Assembly (NCBI GenBank): GCA_022361095.1
Contig: JAKSBO010001068.1
Location: forward strand, 1 to 5,539
From: Desulfobacterales bacterium
GTDB lineage: Bacteria; Desulfobacterota; Desulfobacteria; Desulfobacterales; Desulfobacteraceae
Length of the DNA stretch: 5,539 nucleotides
Direction of reading: 5' to 3'
Shown: positions 1 to 5,400 of the stretch, in pieces
How positions within the stretch are numbered: the first letter of the stretch is position 1
Layout: every line of letters starts with the position of its first letter
The notes under the pieces: generated by a model
Database searches by the model: none
Told to the model about the DNA's origin: nothing
Seen by the model: only the letters and a program-made list of their open reading frames with translations
Position numbers and translations under genes: made by a program

Positions 1-14
1 TGTGTTAACACTGA

Positions 15-1535
15 AATTTTGAGTTTTATTACCAAGGCGAACTGACAGAGGAAGAAATAGCCGAAGGCTGTACAAGACCCGACAACGTTGTTGGCTCATA
101 CGCTGTTTATTGCAATAAATCAGGGCATTATAAAGACAAGGACGGCAATACAATTGCGAATTACGGCACAGGTAAAATTGGGCATCTTTACGCCCCGTAT
201 TGGACCGATGCAGCCGGTCGAGTTGTAAAAGGTACGCAGGAGATTGTTGACGGGCATTTGATTTTTGCCTTGCCGAACCAAGGTTGGCTTGATTCGGCAA
301 CGCTGCCTATAACTCTTGATCCGGATTTGGGGTATAACACAGTCGGGGCGTCCGCAACGGGTTTTAGTGCAAATATACTTTATATAACACCTAAAGTAAC
401 AGCCGACATTGGAGGTGCGGTTGAATCCTTTTCTGCATATGGAGAAGGATATAACGGCGGTGGACGGGTAACCCTTGGGTTGGTAACAGTATCCGGTAAG
501 ACTGCAACGGTTATTGACGACGGGGCGGGGATGACTGTTATGGGCAGTTCCGGTGTTCGGTCGTGGCATTCTCAGGCCGCCAATAATGGGACGTCACTTG
601 TGGCGGGTACAGACTATAATTTATGCTTTGTGGGTGAAACAGCAAGTACGATGCGTTTTACGTATGATACGGTTGCGGAGCCAAGTTATTATGACGGTTG
701 TACCTATGTTCACGGGGACCTTGGAGCGGCGCATCTTGGTATAACAACCTGGTCAACTCGCGCATGGTCTGTTTATGCAACCTATTCAGCAGGGCAACTG
801 CCTATAATCGGTAACCTTGCCACAACTACCACCCCCATGGGTGCAGGCTTTTCCGGGCAGCTTGGCATCGGCGGCGATATGGACTCCTCCTTAGTAAAAT
901 CCAGCATGCTGCAGAAAGGCACCCAGGTGCATCAGGGTAATTTAGTCTCTGCTGTTAACCGACTGCTTCCAGTTCTGGCCGGCAACGCCGGGGTGGCCGG
1001 TGAACTGGGTTCACTTCTATCTGCTTCAATTTTAACAGGACAGGGTAGTCTTGCTGTTCAGGGGGATCTGGACGCAGGCTTGGCACCGCTGATCATACGC
1101 CTGCTGGCAACAGAGTCCCAGGCAGTGTTTGAAGGAGATCTGGCCGCTGTGTCAGGGAAACTGGATACAGCTATTTTCGGCACCACCGGTATGGCAGGGG
1201 ATATCTCAACCCAAGTGCTGGCGGCCGCATCACTGGCTGGACAGATCGGTGTCACGGGATCGGCGACCATAAGACTTGCAGGTGTGACGGCCGTGCTTGA
1301 AGGGGCACTGGGCGTGTCCGGACAAATTGAAACAACCCTTTATACGGGTATGGATATGCTTGGGAAGCTGGGTATTTCAGGAAATATGGAAGCTGATCTG
1401 GCCCCATTTGGCCTTCGGCTGTTGGAAATTATTCAATCAGAGAACATTTACCGGATTATCTTTTCAAGCACCAGCGGGCGGGTGGTGTTCATGGAACCGA
1501 AATTCGGCAGAGTAGACATACAAACACTTGATTAA
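15..1535 (+). CDS. Phage structural (tail/appendage-type) protein with C-terminal 21-residue repeats, 5' end unresolved
   Basis: The frame is open from position 15 (506 codons) to TAA 1533-1535. The only usual start codon before the repeats is TTG at 258, but the 81 codons upstream of it read as good protein. Counting from the codon at 15, residues 1-100 hold YYQGELTEEEIAEGC, VVGSYAVY, TGKIGHLYAP and LPNQGWLDSATLPITLDP. From memory, this pattern occurs in uncharacterised phage virion proteins, in which a short N-terminal module leads into a beta-sandwich. Residues about 103-260 are rich in Gly, Ser, Thr and aromatics, with GTDYNLCFVG and FTYD, fitting a jelly-roll or lectin-like fold. Residues about 279-470 are a degenerate repeat array, and 470-506 form a short C-terminal cap. 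No signal peptide or membrane segment is seen. The 5' end is odd: stops at 6 and 12 close this frame, while frame 2 reads VLTLKF up to TGA 20-22, so one base too many in the T-run may break a longer gene. The gene is the first of three phage genes. Phage origin is fairly sure; the exact virion part is inferred. Confidence 0.75.
   Translation, partial: NFEFYYQGELTEEEIAEGCTRPDNVVGSYAVYCNKSGHYKDKDGNTIANYGTGKIGHLYAPYWTDAAGRVVKGTQEIVDGHLIFALPNQGWLDSATLPITLDPDLGYNTVGASATGFSANILYITPKVTADIGGAVESFSAYGEGYNGGGRVTLGLVTVSGKTATVIDDGAGMTVMGSSGVRSWHSQAANNGTSLVAGTDYNLCFVGETASTMRFTYDTVAEPSYYDGCTYVHGDLGAAHLGITTWSTRAWSVYATYSAGQLPIIGNLATTTTPMGAGFSGQLGIGGDMDSSLVKSSMLQKGTQVHQGNLVSAVNRLLPVLAGNAGVAGELGSLLSASILTGQGSLAVQGDLDAGLAPLIIRLLATESQAVFEGDLAAVSGKLDTAIFGTTGMAGDISTQVLAAASLAGQIGVTGSATIRLAGVTAVLEGALGVSGQIETTLYTGMDMLGKLGISGNMEADLAPFGLRLLEIIQSENIYRIIFSSTSGRVVFMEPKFGRVDIQTLD
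849..1421 (+). repeat. Degenerate tandem protein repeat, period about 21 residues (63 bp)
   Basis: The C-terminal third of the phage structural protein repeats a pattern close to L-x-G-x-L-G-V-x-G-x-[LI]-x-[TSA]-x-L. Clear units begin at nucleotides 849, 975, 1038, 1233, 1296 and 1359; the last three are spaced exactly 63 bases apart (units beginning LAGQIGVTG, LEGALGVSG and LGKLGISG). Less regular copies lie at about 912 (HQGNLVSAV), 1128 (FEGDLAAVSGKL) and 1185 (TTGMAGDIST). Alternating hydrophobic residues with glycine turns suggest a stack of short beta-strands, as in fibrous phage appendages. The DNA of the copies has diverged, so this is an old protein-level repeat and not a recent expansion. 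Confidence 0.7.
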
Positions 1536-1547
1536 AGGAGAATCAAC

Positions 1548-2150
1548 ATGCTTGGACTTAACGTTTCTATTCGGAACGATGCGTTGAAACTTATCCGGGA
1601 TGCTATTGATGCCGGCACAGGCCCCGGGAAACTTAAATTTTATGCCGGCCCCAGGCCGGAAACAGGCGGCAGCGCAACCACGTTGCTGGGCACCGTGACC
1701 TGTTCGGATCCATGCGCGCCGGATCCGGCTGCCGGGGTGCTGACGTTTTCGGCATTCGCGGAAGACCCCGGCGCACCTGCTTCCGGGGTTTGTTCCTGGG
1801 CCAGGTTTACGGACGGTAATGATAATTTTGTCACGGATTGCAGCGTGGGTAAAAAGTTCACAGAAAACGGTAACACCACCGCTGACAGCGCTGTGATTAC
1901 CAATCTGCCGTCTACTGCAAAGATTGATGTAGGCATGGCAGCGTCCAGGCCGGGTATCCCAGAAGGTACAACGGTGTTGTCCGTTGATTCTGTCTCCCAG
2001 GTAACACTGTCGAACAATGCTACCGCCACGGCGTCCGGGGTGTCTATTGCCTTTGAAGGCGAAGGTGACATTCTGCTCAACGATAATAATATATCCAGCG
2101 GCGGGCCGGTGAGAGTGAGCTCCGGCTCCATCACCGATGGGAATGCTTAA
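1548..2150 (+). CDS. Phage structural protein of unknown function with an inserted Gly/Thr-rich beta module
   Basis: This 200-residue protein starts at ATG 1548, seven bases after a clear AGGAG (1536-1540) and 12 bases after the upstream stop. Residues 1-101 show a layout recalled from many prophage hypothetical proteins: a short helix (DALKLIRDAID), GKLKFYAGPRPE, a leucine-rich strand LLGTVTCSDP, then ASGVCSWARFTDG and DCSVG. The family normally continues directly into GDILLNDNNISSGGPVRV, found here at 172-190. Between them sits an extra stretch (about 105-169) containing TADSAVITNLPS, VGMAAS, PGIPEGTTVLSVDS and VTLSNNATATASGV. This is a common beta module in phage and surface proteins. No signal peptide or membrane segment is visible. 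It lies between two other phage virion-type genes and is probably co-transcribed and translated with them. A virion role is inferred; I know of no characterised homologue to name it by. Coding status is very likely because of the ribosome site, spacing and family-like motifs. Confidence 0.8.
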   Translation: MLGLNVSIRNDALKLIRDAIDAGTGPGKLKFYAGPRPETGGSATTLLGTVTCSDPCAPDPAAGVLTFSAFAEDPGAPASGVCSWARFTDGNDNFVTDCSVGKKFTENGNTTADSAVITNLPSTAKIDVGMAASRPGIPEGTTVLSVDSVSQVTLSNNATATASGVSIAFEGEGDILLNDNNISSGGPVRVSSGSITDGNA

Positions 2151-2151
2151 T

Positions 2152-2487
2152 ATGAGTGATGTAAAGGTTCCGGACGGGACAGCTTCAAAACACACTTTTT
2201 TATTCTTAAATGATGAGGGTAAGGAGGTCCCCGTGGCTGAGTCCGCAAAATACCGGGTGGTGGATCGGAATAATGACGTTGTCCTGGATTGGACTAACAT
2301 TTCCCCACCAGTTCCCGGACCAATCAAGGTCTCCGGAGAGGCCAACAGGGTAAGGTTTGACAAGGATACTATCCGAAAAATTACCATTGTCGCGCATCAC
2401 AACGGCGGGGAAACAATCACGGGTGAAATCAAGTATGCTTTAATGGATTTTGGAGGTATTCAGGCCGCTGGGGATCTTTCTAATTAA
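2152..2487 (+). CDS. Small phage-associated protein, probable beta-sandwich virion component
   Basis: This 111-residue protein starts at ATG 2152, one base after the previous stop. An in-frame ATG at 2137 would add five residues and overlap the upstream gene by 14 bases. I prefer 2152 because the protein then begins MSDVKV and the two genes abut, and a weak GGGA (about 2139-2142) sits upstream; the choice is not certain. The sequence reads KYRVVDRNNDVVLDWTNI (about residues 33-50), then IKVSGEANRVRF, ITIVAHHNGGETITGEIKYALMD. The motif order (a Y-R-V-x-D strand, D-W-T, an I-x-V-x-G-x-x-N strand, a hydrophobic strand, then a Y strand near the end) is what I recall from small prophage proteins of unknown function next to tail genes. 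No membrane segment or signal peptide is seen. It is the last gene of the three-gene phage cluster, and no clear terminator follows. Function is not assigned beyond a likely role in the particle or its assembly. Confidence 0.75.
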   Translation: MSDVKVPDGTASKHTFLFLNDEGKEVPVAESAKYRVVDRNNDVVLDWTNISPPVPGPIKVSGEANRVRFDKDTIRKITIVAHHNGGETITGEIKYALMDFGGIQAAGDLSN

Positions 2488-2717
2488 TTAATGATTTGCC
2501 TTCATTTATAGAAAAAATTTTGATGATAACGAATTTTGGGGGCCATGCCTAACTATTTGAATTTATAGTGGCGCGTTTCAGATTCTGTCCTGAAATTGTG
2601 ACCTAAAACAGAACAGAAAATTCATGTTCAAGGACTAAGAAGCCTAAAAAATAGGGGGAAAAGCCAAAAGCCGAATCAAAGGCCTCCCCAAAATCCGTTA
2701 TAATCAGTTTTTTTTAA
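2488..2717. other. Intergenic stretch with possible scraps of a methyltransferase N-terminus
   Basis: There is no intact gene in these 230 bases. In the frame of ATG 2624 the sequence reads MFKD-stop-EA-stop, then K-I-G-G-K-A (about 2648-2665), followed by RIKGLPKI. D12 class methyltransferases begin with a K-W-x-G-G-K AdoMet-binding segment and a later L-P, so this may be the decayed start of the pseudogene at 2718. The segment that should carry the F-x-G-G motif is missing. A short inverted pair, TTTCAG (2577-2582) and CTGAAA (2591-2596), lies here but is too weak to call a terminator. Confidence 0.4.
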
Positions 2718-3351
2718 AAGGAACCTTCAAAAGGAGAGGTTCTTAACGACCTGGAGAGTGATCTTGTCACATTCTATCGCGTTTTGCAAAACCATTTGGA
2801 AGAGTTCTTTAAGCAGTTTCGGTGGCTTTTGACATCCAGGGAGTGGTGGGAAATTGGCAAGCCCAACTTGATACTCGCGGTTTTACAGACATCCAAAAAG
2901 CGGCCCGGTATTATTATGTGCAGCGCCAGTGCTTTGGAGGCCGTGTGCGTGCCCGGACATATGGCGTCCAGCCAGGCCGGAAACCACGGATCAACCTGCT
3001 TTGGATGGAAAAGGAGCTGTCCGCAGTTCATCTTAGATTGAGCCAGGTGTGGATAGAGAATATGCCGGCCCTCAAACTGGTCCAACGCTATGACCGGCCA
3101 GGCAGTTCTTTTACTGTGATTCTCCATACTATGGTTGTCCTGATTACAAGCACAACCTTGTCTTGTAGGACTACATGGCCGTGGCCGAGATACTGGGTAA
3201 AATCAAAGGAAAATTCCTGCTCAGCATAAATGATCATCCAGAGATGCGAGAGGTACTTAAAAGGTTTCGGCGGAGGTCTGTATCTCTTTCATACACAGTT
3301 GGGAAACGCCAGCCAACTAAGGCCCGGGAATTGTTAATTCAGAGTTATTGA
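2718..3351 (+). pseudogene. D12 class (Dam-like) adenine-N6 DNA methyltransferase, phage type, inactivated
   Basis: Intact relatives transfer a methyl group from AdoMet to adenine N6 in DNA and are common in phages. Three consecutive frames rebuild most of the family. The first (2718 to about 2870) reads EPSKGEVLNDLESDLVTFYR, then NHLEEFFKQFRWLLTSREWW. The second (about 2865-3109) reads FTDIQKAARYYYVQRQCFGG, then KPRINLLWMEKELSAVHLRL and VQRYDRPG. The third (about 3109-3351) reads FYCDSPYYG, KGKFLLSINDHPEMREVL, SYTVG and ARELLIQSY. Both frame changes look like one-base losses. TAG at 3166-3168 stops the third frame, and the catalytic D-P-P-Y is D-S-P-Y at about 3118-3129. The N-terminal AdoMet-binding part is missing or reduced to scraps upstream, so about 211 of the usual 270-290 codons remain. 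With this many separate lesions it is very unlikely to make active enzyme. It follows the phage virion genes, which supports a decaying prophage. Family identity is strong from motif order. Confidence 0.88.
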
Positions 3352-3722
3352 TTTGGGTGATAAATTTCGATGAATACAGATTGGGGGAGGTGTTCGACCG
3401 TCTTCCCGGTTCCGTCTTATTACCTTATTATATATAGAAAGTTGCCCCGGGCGGCGTAAAAAAAATTGCAAGGGTGGCAGCACATGAAAATCAAAACATC
3501 TTTGACAGTGTCAACACGTTTTTATTATCCACTTATAACATGCTTTTGCCCAAATTTATAACGCGTCGCTACATAACTTCTGCACTTCTGCAATATTGGG
3601 GTTTATCTTTTGCCGCTGCTGGGGGGGATTGATTTGTCCACTGTGCCGCTCTGGTCCGTCAAGCCGGAGTAGATATTCTGTCTGCAGGGCGGTATTGCCG
3701 CCCTGCAGATGCCATGGTGGGT
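3352..3722. other. Gene-poor junction between phage-derived and host-like DNA
   Basis: I see no convincing gene in these 371 bases. They separate the rightward phage remnant from the leftward host-like gene. They contain an AT-rich run near 3420-3440, the palindrome TTGACAGTGTCAA at 3502-3514, a run of seven G at 3621-3627 and a strong stem-loop at 3681-3709. The 25-codon frame at 3484-3561 is probably chance. If the left part is a prophage, its right end could lie here, but no attachment repeat can be recognised with only one side in view. Confidence 0.5.
3681..3709 (-). terminator. Stem-loop just downstream of the oxidase-like/binding-protein gene
   Basis: TCTGCAGGGCGG (3681-3692) pairs perfectly with CCGCCCTGCAGA (3698-3709) around a five-base loop. 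It is GC-rich and lies 13 bases beyond the stop codon of the leftward gene. No T-run follows on either strand, so it is not a textbook intrinsic terminator. It may mark or protect the 3' end of that transcript. Confidence 0.5.
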
Positions 3723-5225
3723 TTAATGTGCCAAAACAAAGGCCCATTGGGAAAGAATGGACGGATACTCAATGATACTGGACTGGATAAAACCGGGCAG
3801 GGTGTAAACAGCCTGGTTTTTTATTGCCGGAATTTTGGCCAGGCCGGGATTTTGAGCAAGCCCCAGTGCCAGGGCTTTTTGCACGGCAAACCCGTCACCC
3901 GTGATGATTATGGCATCGGGTGCGGCTGCAATTAAATTGTCAAGCTTGCGAATGGAATAATGACCTTTGGACGGTTTCTTTTTGGATTTTACCATTGCAT
4001 TGCCTACGTTTGTGCTTTTCAATACCGACAAAAGAAACTGATCGGCATAACCGCCCGGGCTTTCCACCCGTAAAAAAGATCTGCCCGAGGATGCCTGGAA
4101 TACACCGTTAAGAATCACCACCCGTTTTGCAAAGCTCTTTTTTTCTATTTGTTTCATCACCTTTGCCATGTTTTTTTCGTAGTTGTCCAGAAGGGTTTTC
4201 GCTTTATCTTTTTTACCCAGAAGGGCCGCCATCTCGTTAACGGTTCGGGCCAGGTCATGGGTATATTCAACAATGGTTACGGATAATCCATGGTTCTCAA
4301 GCAGGTCCGCTATTTTTTCCGGGTGCATTTCCGGTACCAGGACACAGAAGGGATCACCTTTTTCAATGATCACTTTTTTTATCTGGTGGGCTTTTGCAAA
4401 ATCAATTAATGGTTTGGCTTTTTTCTTCTGCAAACAGTTGGGACAGCCCAGAACCTGGCTGGTGTTTTTTAAGGTGTCACACAGCGGCCATAAGGAGCAG
4501 CGTACTGACATCGCTGCCGGCAATACCCCAAGATTGTAAGCAATATCCATGAGCCGGTCTCCGATGATGATGACATCTTTTTTTTCAGGGGCCCGGGTGG
4601 CGGATGCCATGCAGGGTGCCGTATTGAAAAGGTAGATGCCGGCTGCCAGAACGGCTGTGGCTGTGGCAATTTTTTTATGGACAGGATTGTTTAATGCGTT
4701 GGTTGAAGGGTTTGCTTCGCTTTTGATCAACAGGGTGCGCAGCATGTTTAGGCTGAACAGCAAAATCGAGATTAAAATTAAAACTCCGCCGATAATCACA
4801 AATTGTTTACCCAAACCTGCTGCTGCCCTGAACTCTTCGGAACCCGGGGCAAATCCCGATGACAGGCCCAGAAATCCGATCATATGAAACCCGATAATCA
4901 AAATTAATACGCCGGCAGTGTGACATCCCCAGTTTCCCCAGGCTGCCCAGGAAAGGTATTGCGCCCGGCCGCTGATTTTCGGGGCCAGGTAATATAAAAT
5001 ACCCATAAGAGACGCGCTGAGCCATCCGATAAGACCGACATGGGTGTGAATTTTGGCCACAAAATAACCGAAAAACGTTTTTATCTGGTCTTCGGGGATA
5101 TGAAACATGGTCGAACAAATTGATTTTAGCTGGAATTTTAAAGGAAACATCAGTCCTTCAACACAGCAAAACAAAAGAAAAAATAAAGAGGTGATAATAA
5201 ACAGTTTAGCCATTCTTTCGGGCAT
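3723..5225 (-). CDS. Fusion of a short heme-copper-oxidase-subunit-I-like membrane domain and a periplasmic metal/cobalamin-type substrate-binding domain
   Basis: This 500-residue protein has a first half like the short membrane proteins related to cytochrome oxidase subunit I. Likely membrane segments are about 7-28, 59-81, 101-123, 141-163 and 186-207. Segment 2 carries KIHTHVGLIGW, with His60 and His62 at its outer edge; His102 and His114 lie in segment 3. Subunit I proteins have 12 segments, so it cannot be an oxidase alone, and heme binding is only a guess. Residues about 212-500 resemble binding proteins of Fe(III)-siderophore/cobalamin ABC importers (BtuF/FecB/TroA-like): VIIIGDRLMDIAYNLGVLP, KKVIIEKGDPF, the helix 325-362, AAPDAIIITGDG and AVYTLPGF. 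Five cysteines (243, 249, 261, 264, 294), including CPNC, may bind a metal. With lysine-rich ends inside, the topology puts the binding domain in the periplasm. The start is set by AGGAGA (5233-5238), seven bases before ATG 5225. No permease or ATPase gene adjoins; the upstream gene is a TonB-dependent receptor. Coding status is very sure, ligand and role unknown. Confidence 0.85.
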   Translation of the reverse strand: MPERMAKLFIITSLFFLLFCCVEGLMFPLKFQLKSICSTMFHIPEDQIKTFFGYFVAKIHTHVGLIGWLSASLMGILYYLAPKISGRAQYLSWAAWGNWGCHTAGVLILIIGFHMIGFLGLSSGFAPGSEEFRAAAGLGKQFVIIGGVLILISILLFSLNMLRTLLIKSEANPSTNALNNPVHKKIATATAVLAAGIYLFNTAPCMASATRAPEKKDVIIIGDRLMDIAYNLGVLPAAMSVRCSLWPLCDTLKNTSQVLGCPNCLQKKKAKPLIDFAKAHQIKKVIIEKGDPFCVLVPEMHPEKIADLLENHGLSVTIVEYTHDLARTVNEMAALLGKKDKAKTLLDNYEKNMAKVMKQIEKKSFAKRVVILNGVFQASSGRSFLRVESPGGYADQFLLSVLKSTNVGNAMVKSKKKPSKGHYSIRKLDNLIAAAPDAIIITGDGFAVQKALALGLAQNPGLAKIPAIKNQAVYTLPGFIQSSIIEYPSILSQWAFVLAH

Positions 5226-5232
5226 ATCATTT

Positions 5233-5238
5233 TCTCCT
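5233..5238 (-). promoter_or_regulatory. Shine-Dalgarno that fixes the start at 5225
   Basis: On the minus strand AGGAGA lies seven bases before ATG 5225-5223. Another ATG at 5230-5228 is only two bases from it and out of frame, so spacing selects 5225 (protein starting MPERM). Confidence 0.75.
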
Positions 5239-5253
5239 TACAACAAAATATGA

Positions 5254-5270
5254 AAGTTACTGAGCAACTT
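5254..5270. promoter_or_regulatory. Imperfect palindrome in the leader of the fusion gene, possible operator
   Basis: AAGTTACTGAGCAACTT is symmetric except for one mismatched pair and the central base. It lies 29 bases upstream of the start codon at 5225, where a repressor site or a leader hairpin could act. No known regulator consensus is recognised. Confidence 0.25.
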
Positions 5271-5345
5271 ATCCTCGATAATCCGGTTATTGCTTCTTTT
5301 AAATAACGGCCATGGCCGACCTGGTCTTTCGCCGATGTGGGGCCA

Positions 5346-5386
5346 CAAAAAATAATGAAAGAAACTAACCCGTTAGTTTCTTTCAT
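5346..5386 (-). terminator. Intrinsic terminator of the TonB-dependent receptor gene
   Basis: A perfect inverted repeat pairs 5355-5369 with 5372-5386 (arm TGAAAGAAACTAAC plus one outer A-T pair), with only two bases between the arms. On the minus strand it is followed at once by TTATTTTTTG. It begins 14 bases after the receptor stop codon. Stem plus T-run in this orientation is the standard factor-independent terminator, so the downstream fusion gene probably has its own promoter or depends on read-through. Confidence 0.85.
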
Positions 5387-5400
5387 ATAAAGACTATGGG

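Noticed and set aside
1640..2134. A 164-codon minus-strand frame
   Set aside because: It lies fully antisense to the phage gene at 1548-2150, with no ribosome site or family motifs.
1464..2387. A 307-codon open frame on the minus strand
   Set aside because: It lies opposite three + strand phage genes with good family-like motifs, spacing and a ribosome site. Its own translation has no recognisable domain and is biased to Arg, Gly and Pro, as expected of a shadow frame.
2577..2596. TTTCAG/CTGAAA hairpin as terminator of the phage cluster
   Set aside because: A six-base stem with no T-run, 90 bases beyond the last stop; it is too weak.
2784..3229. Two separate short + strand proteins
   Set aside because: They are pieces of one broken D12 methyltransferase; the family motifs continue from one frame to the next.
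3481..3540. Promoter with TTGACA at 3502
   Set aside because: TTGACA is followed at 17 bases only by TTATCC, a poor -10 element, and no credible gene lies downstream on that strand.
3484..3561. 25-codon + strand frame starting MKIKTSLTV
   Set aside because: It is preceded by a weak AAGGGTGG, but it is very short, has no recognised relative, and lies in a gene-poor stretch.
4183..4539. 118-codon + strand frame
   Set aside because: It is antisense to the binding domain of the fusion gene, whose reading is well supported by domain motifs.
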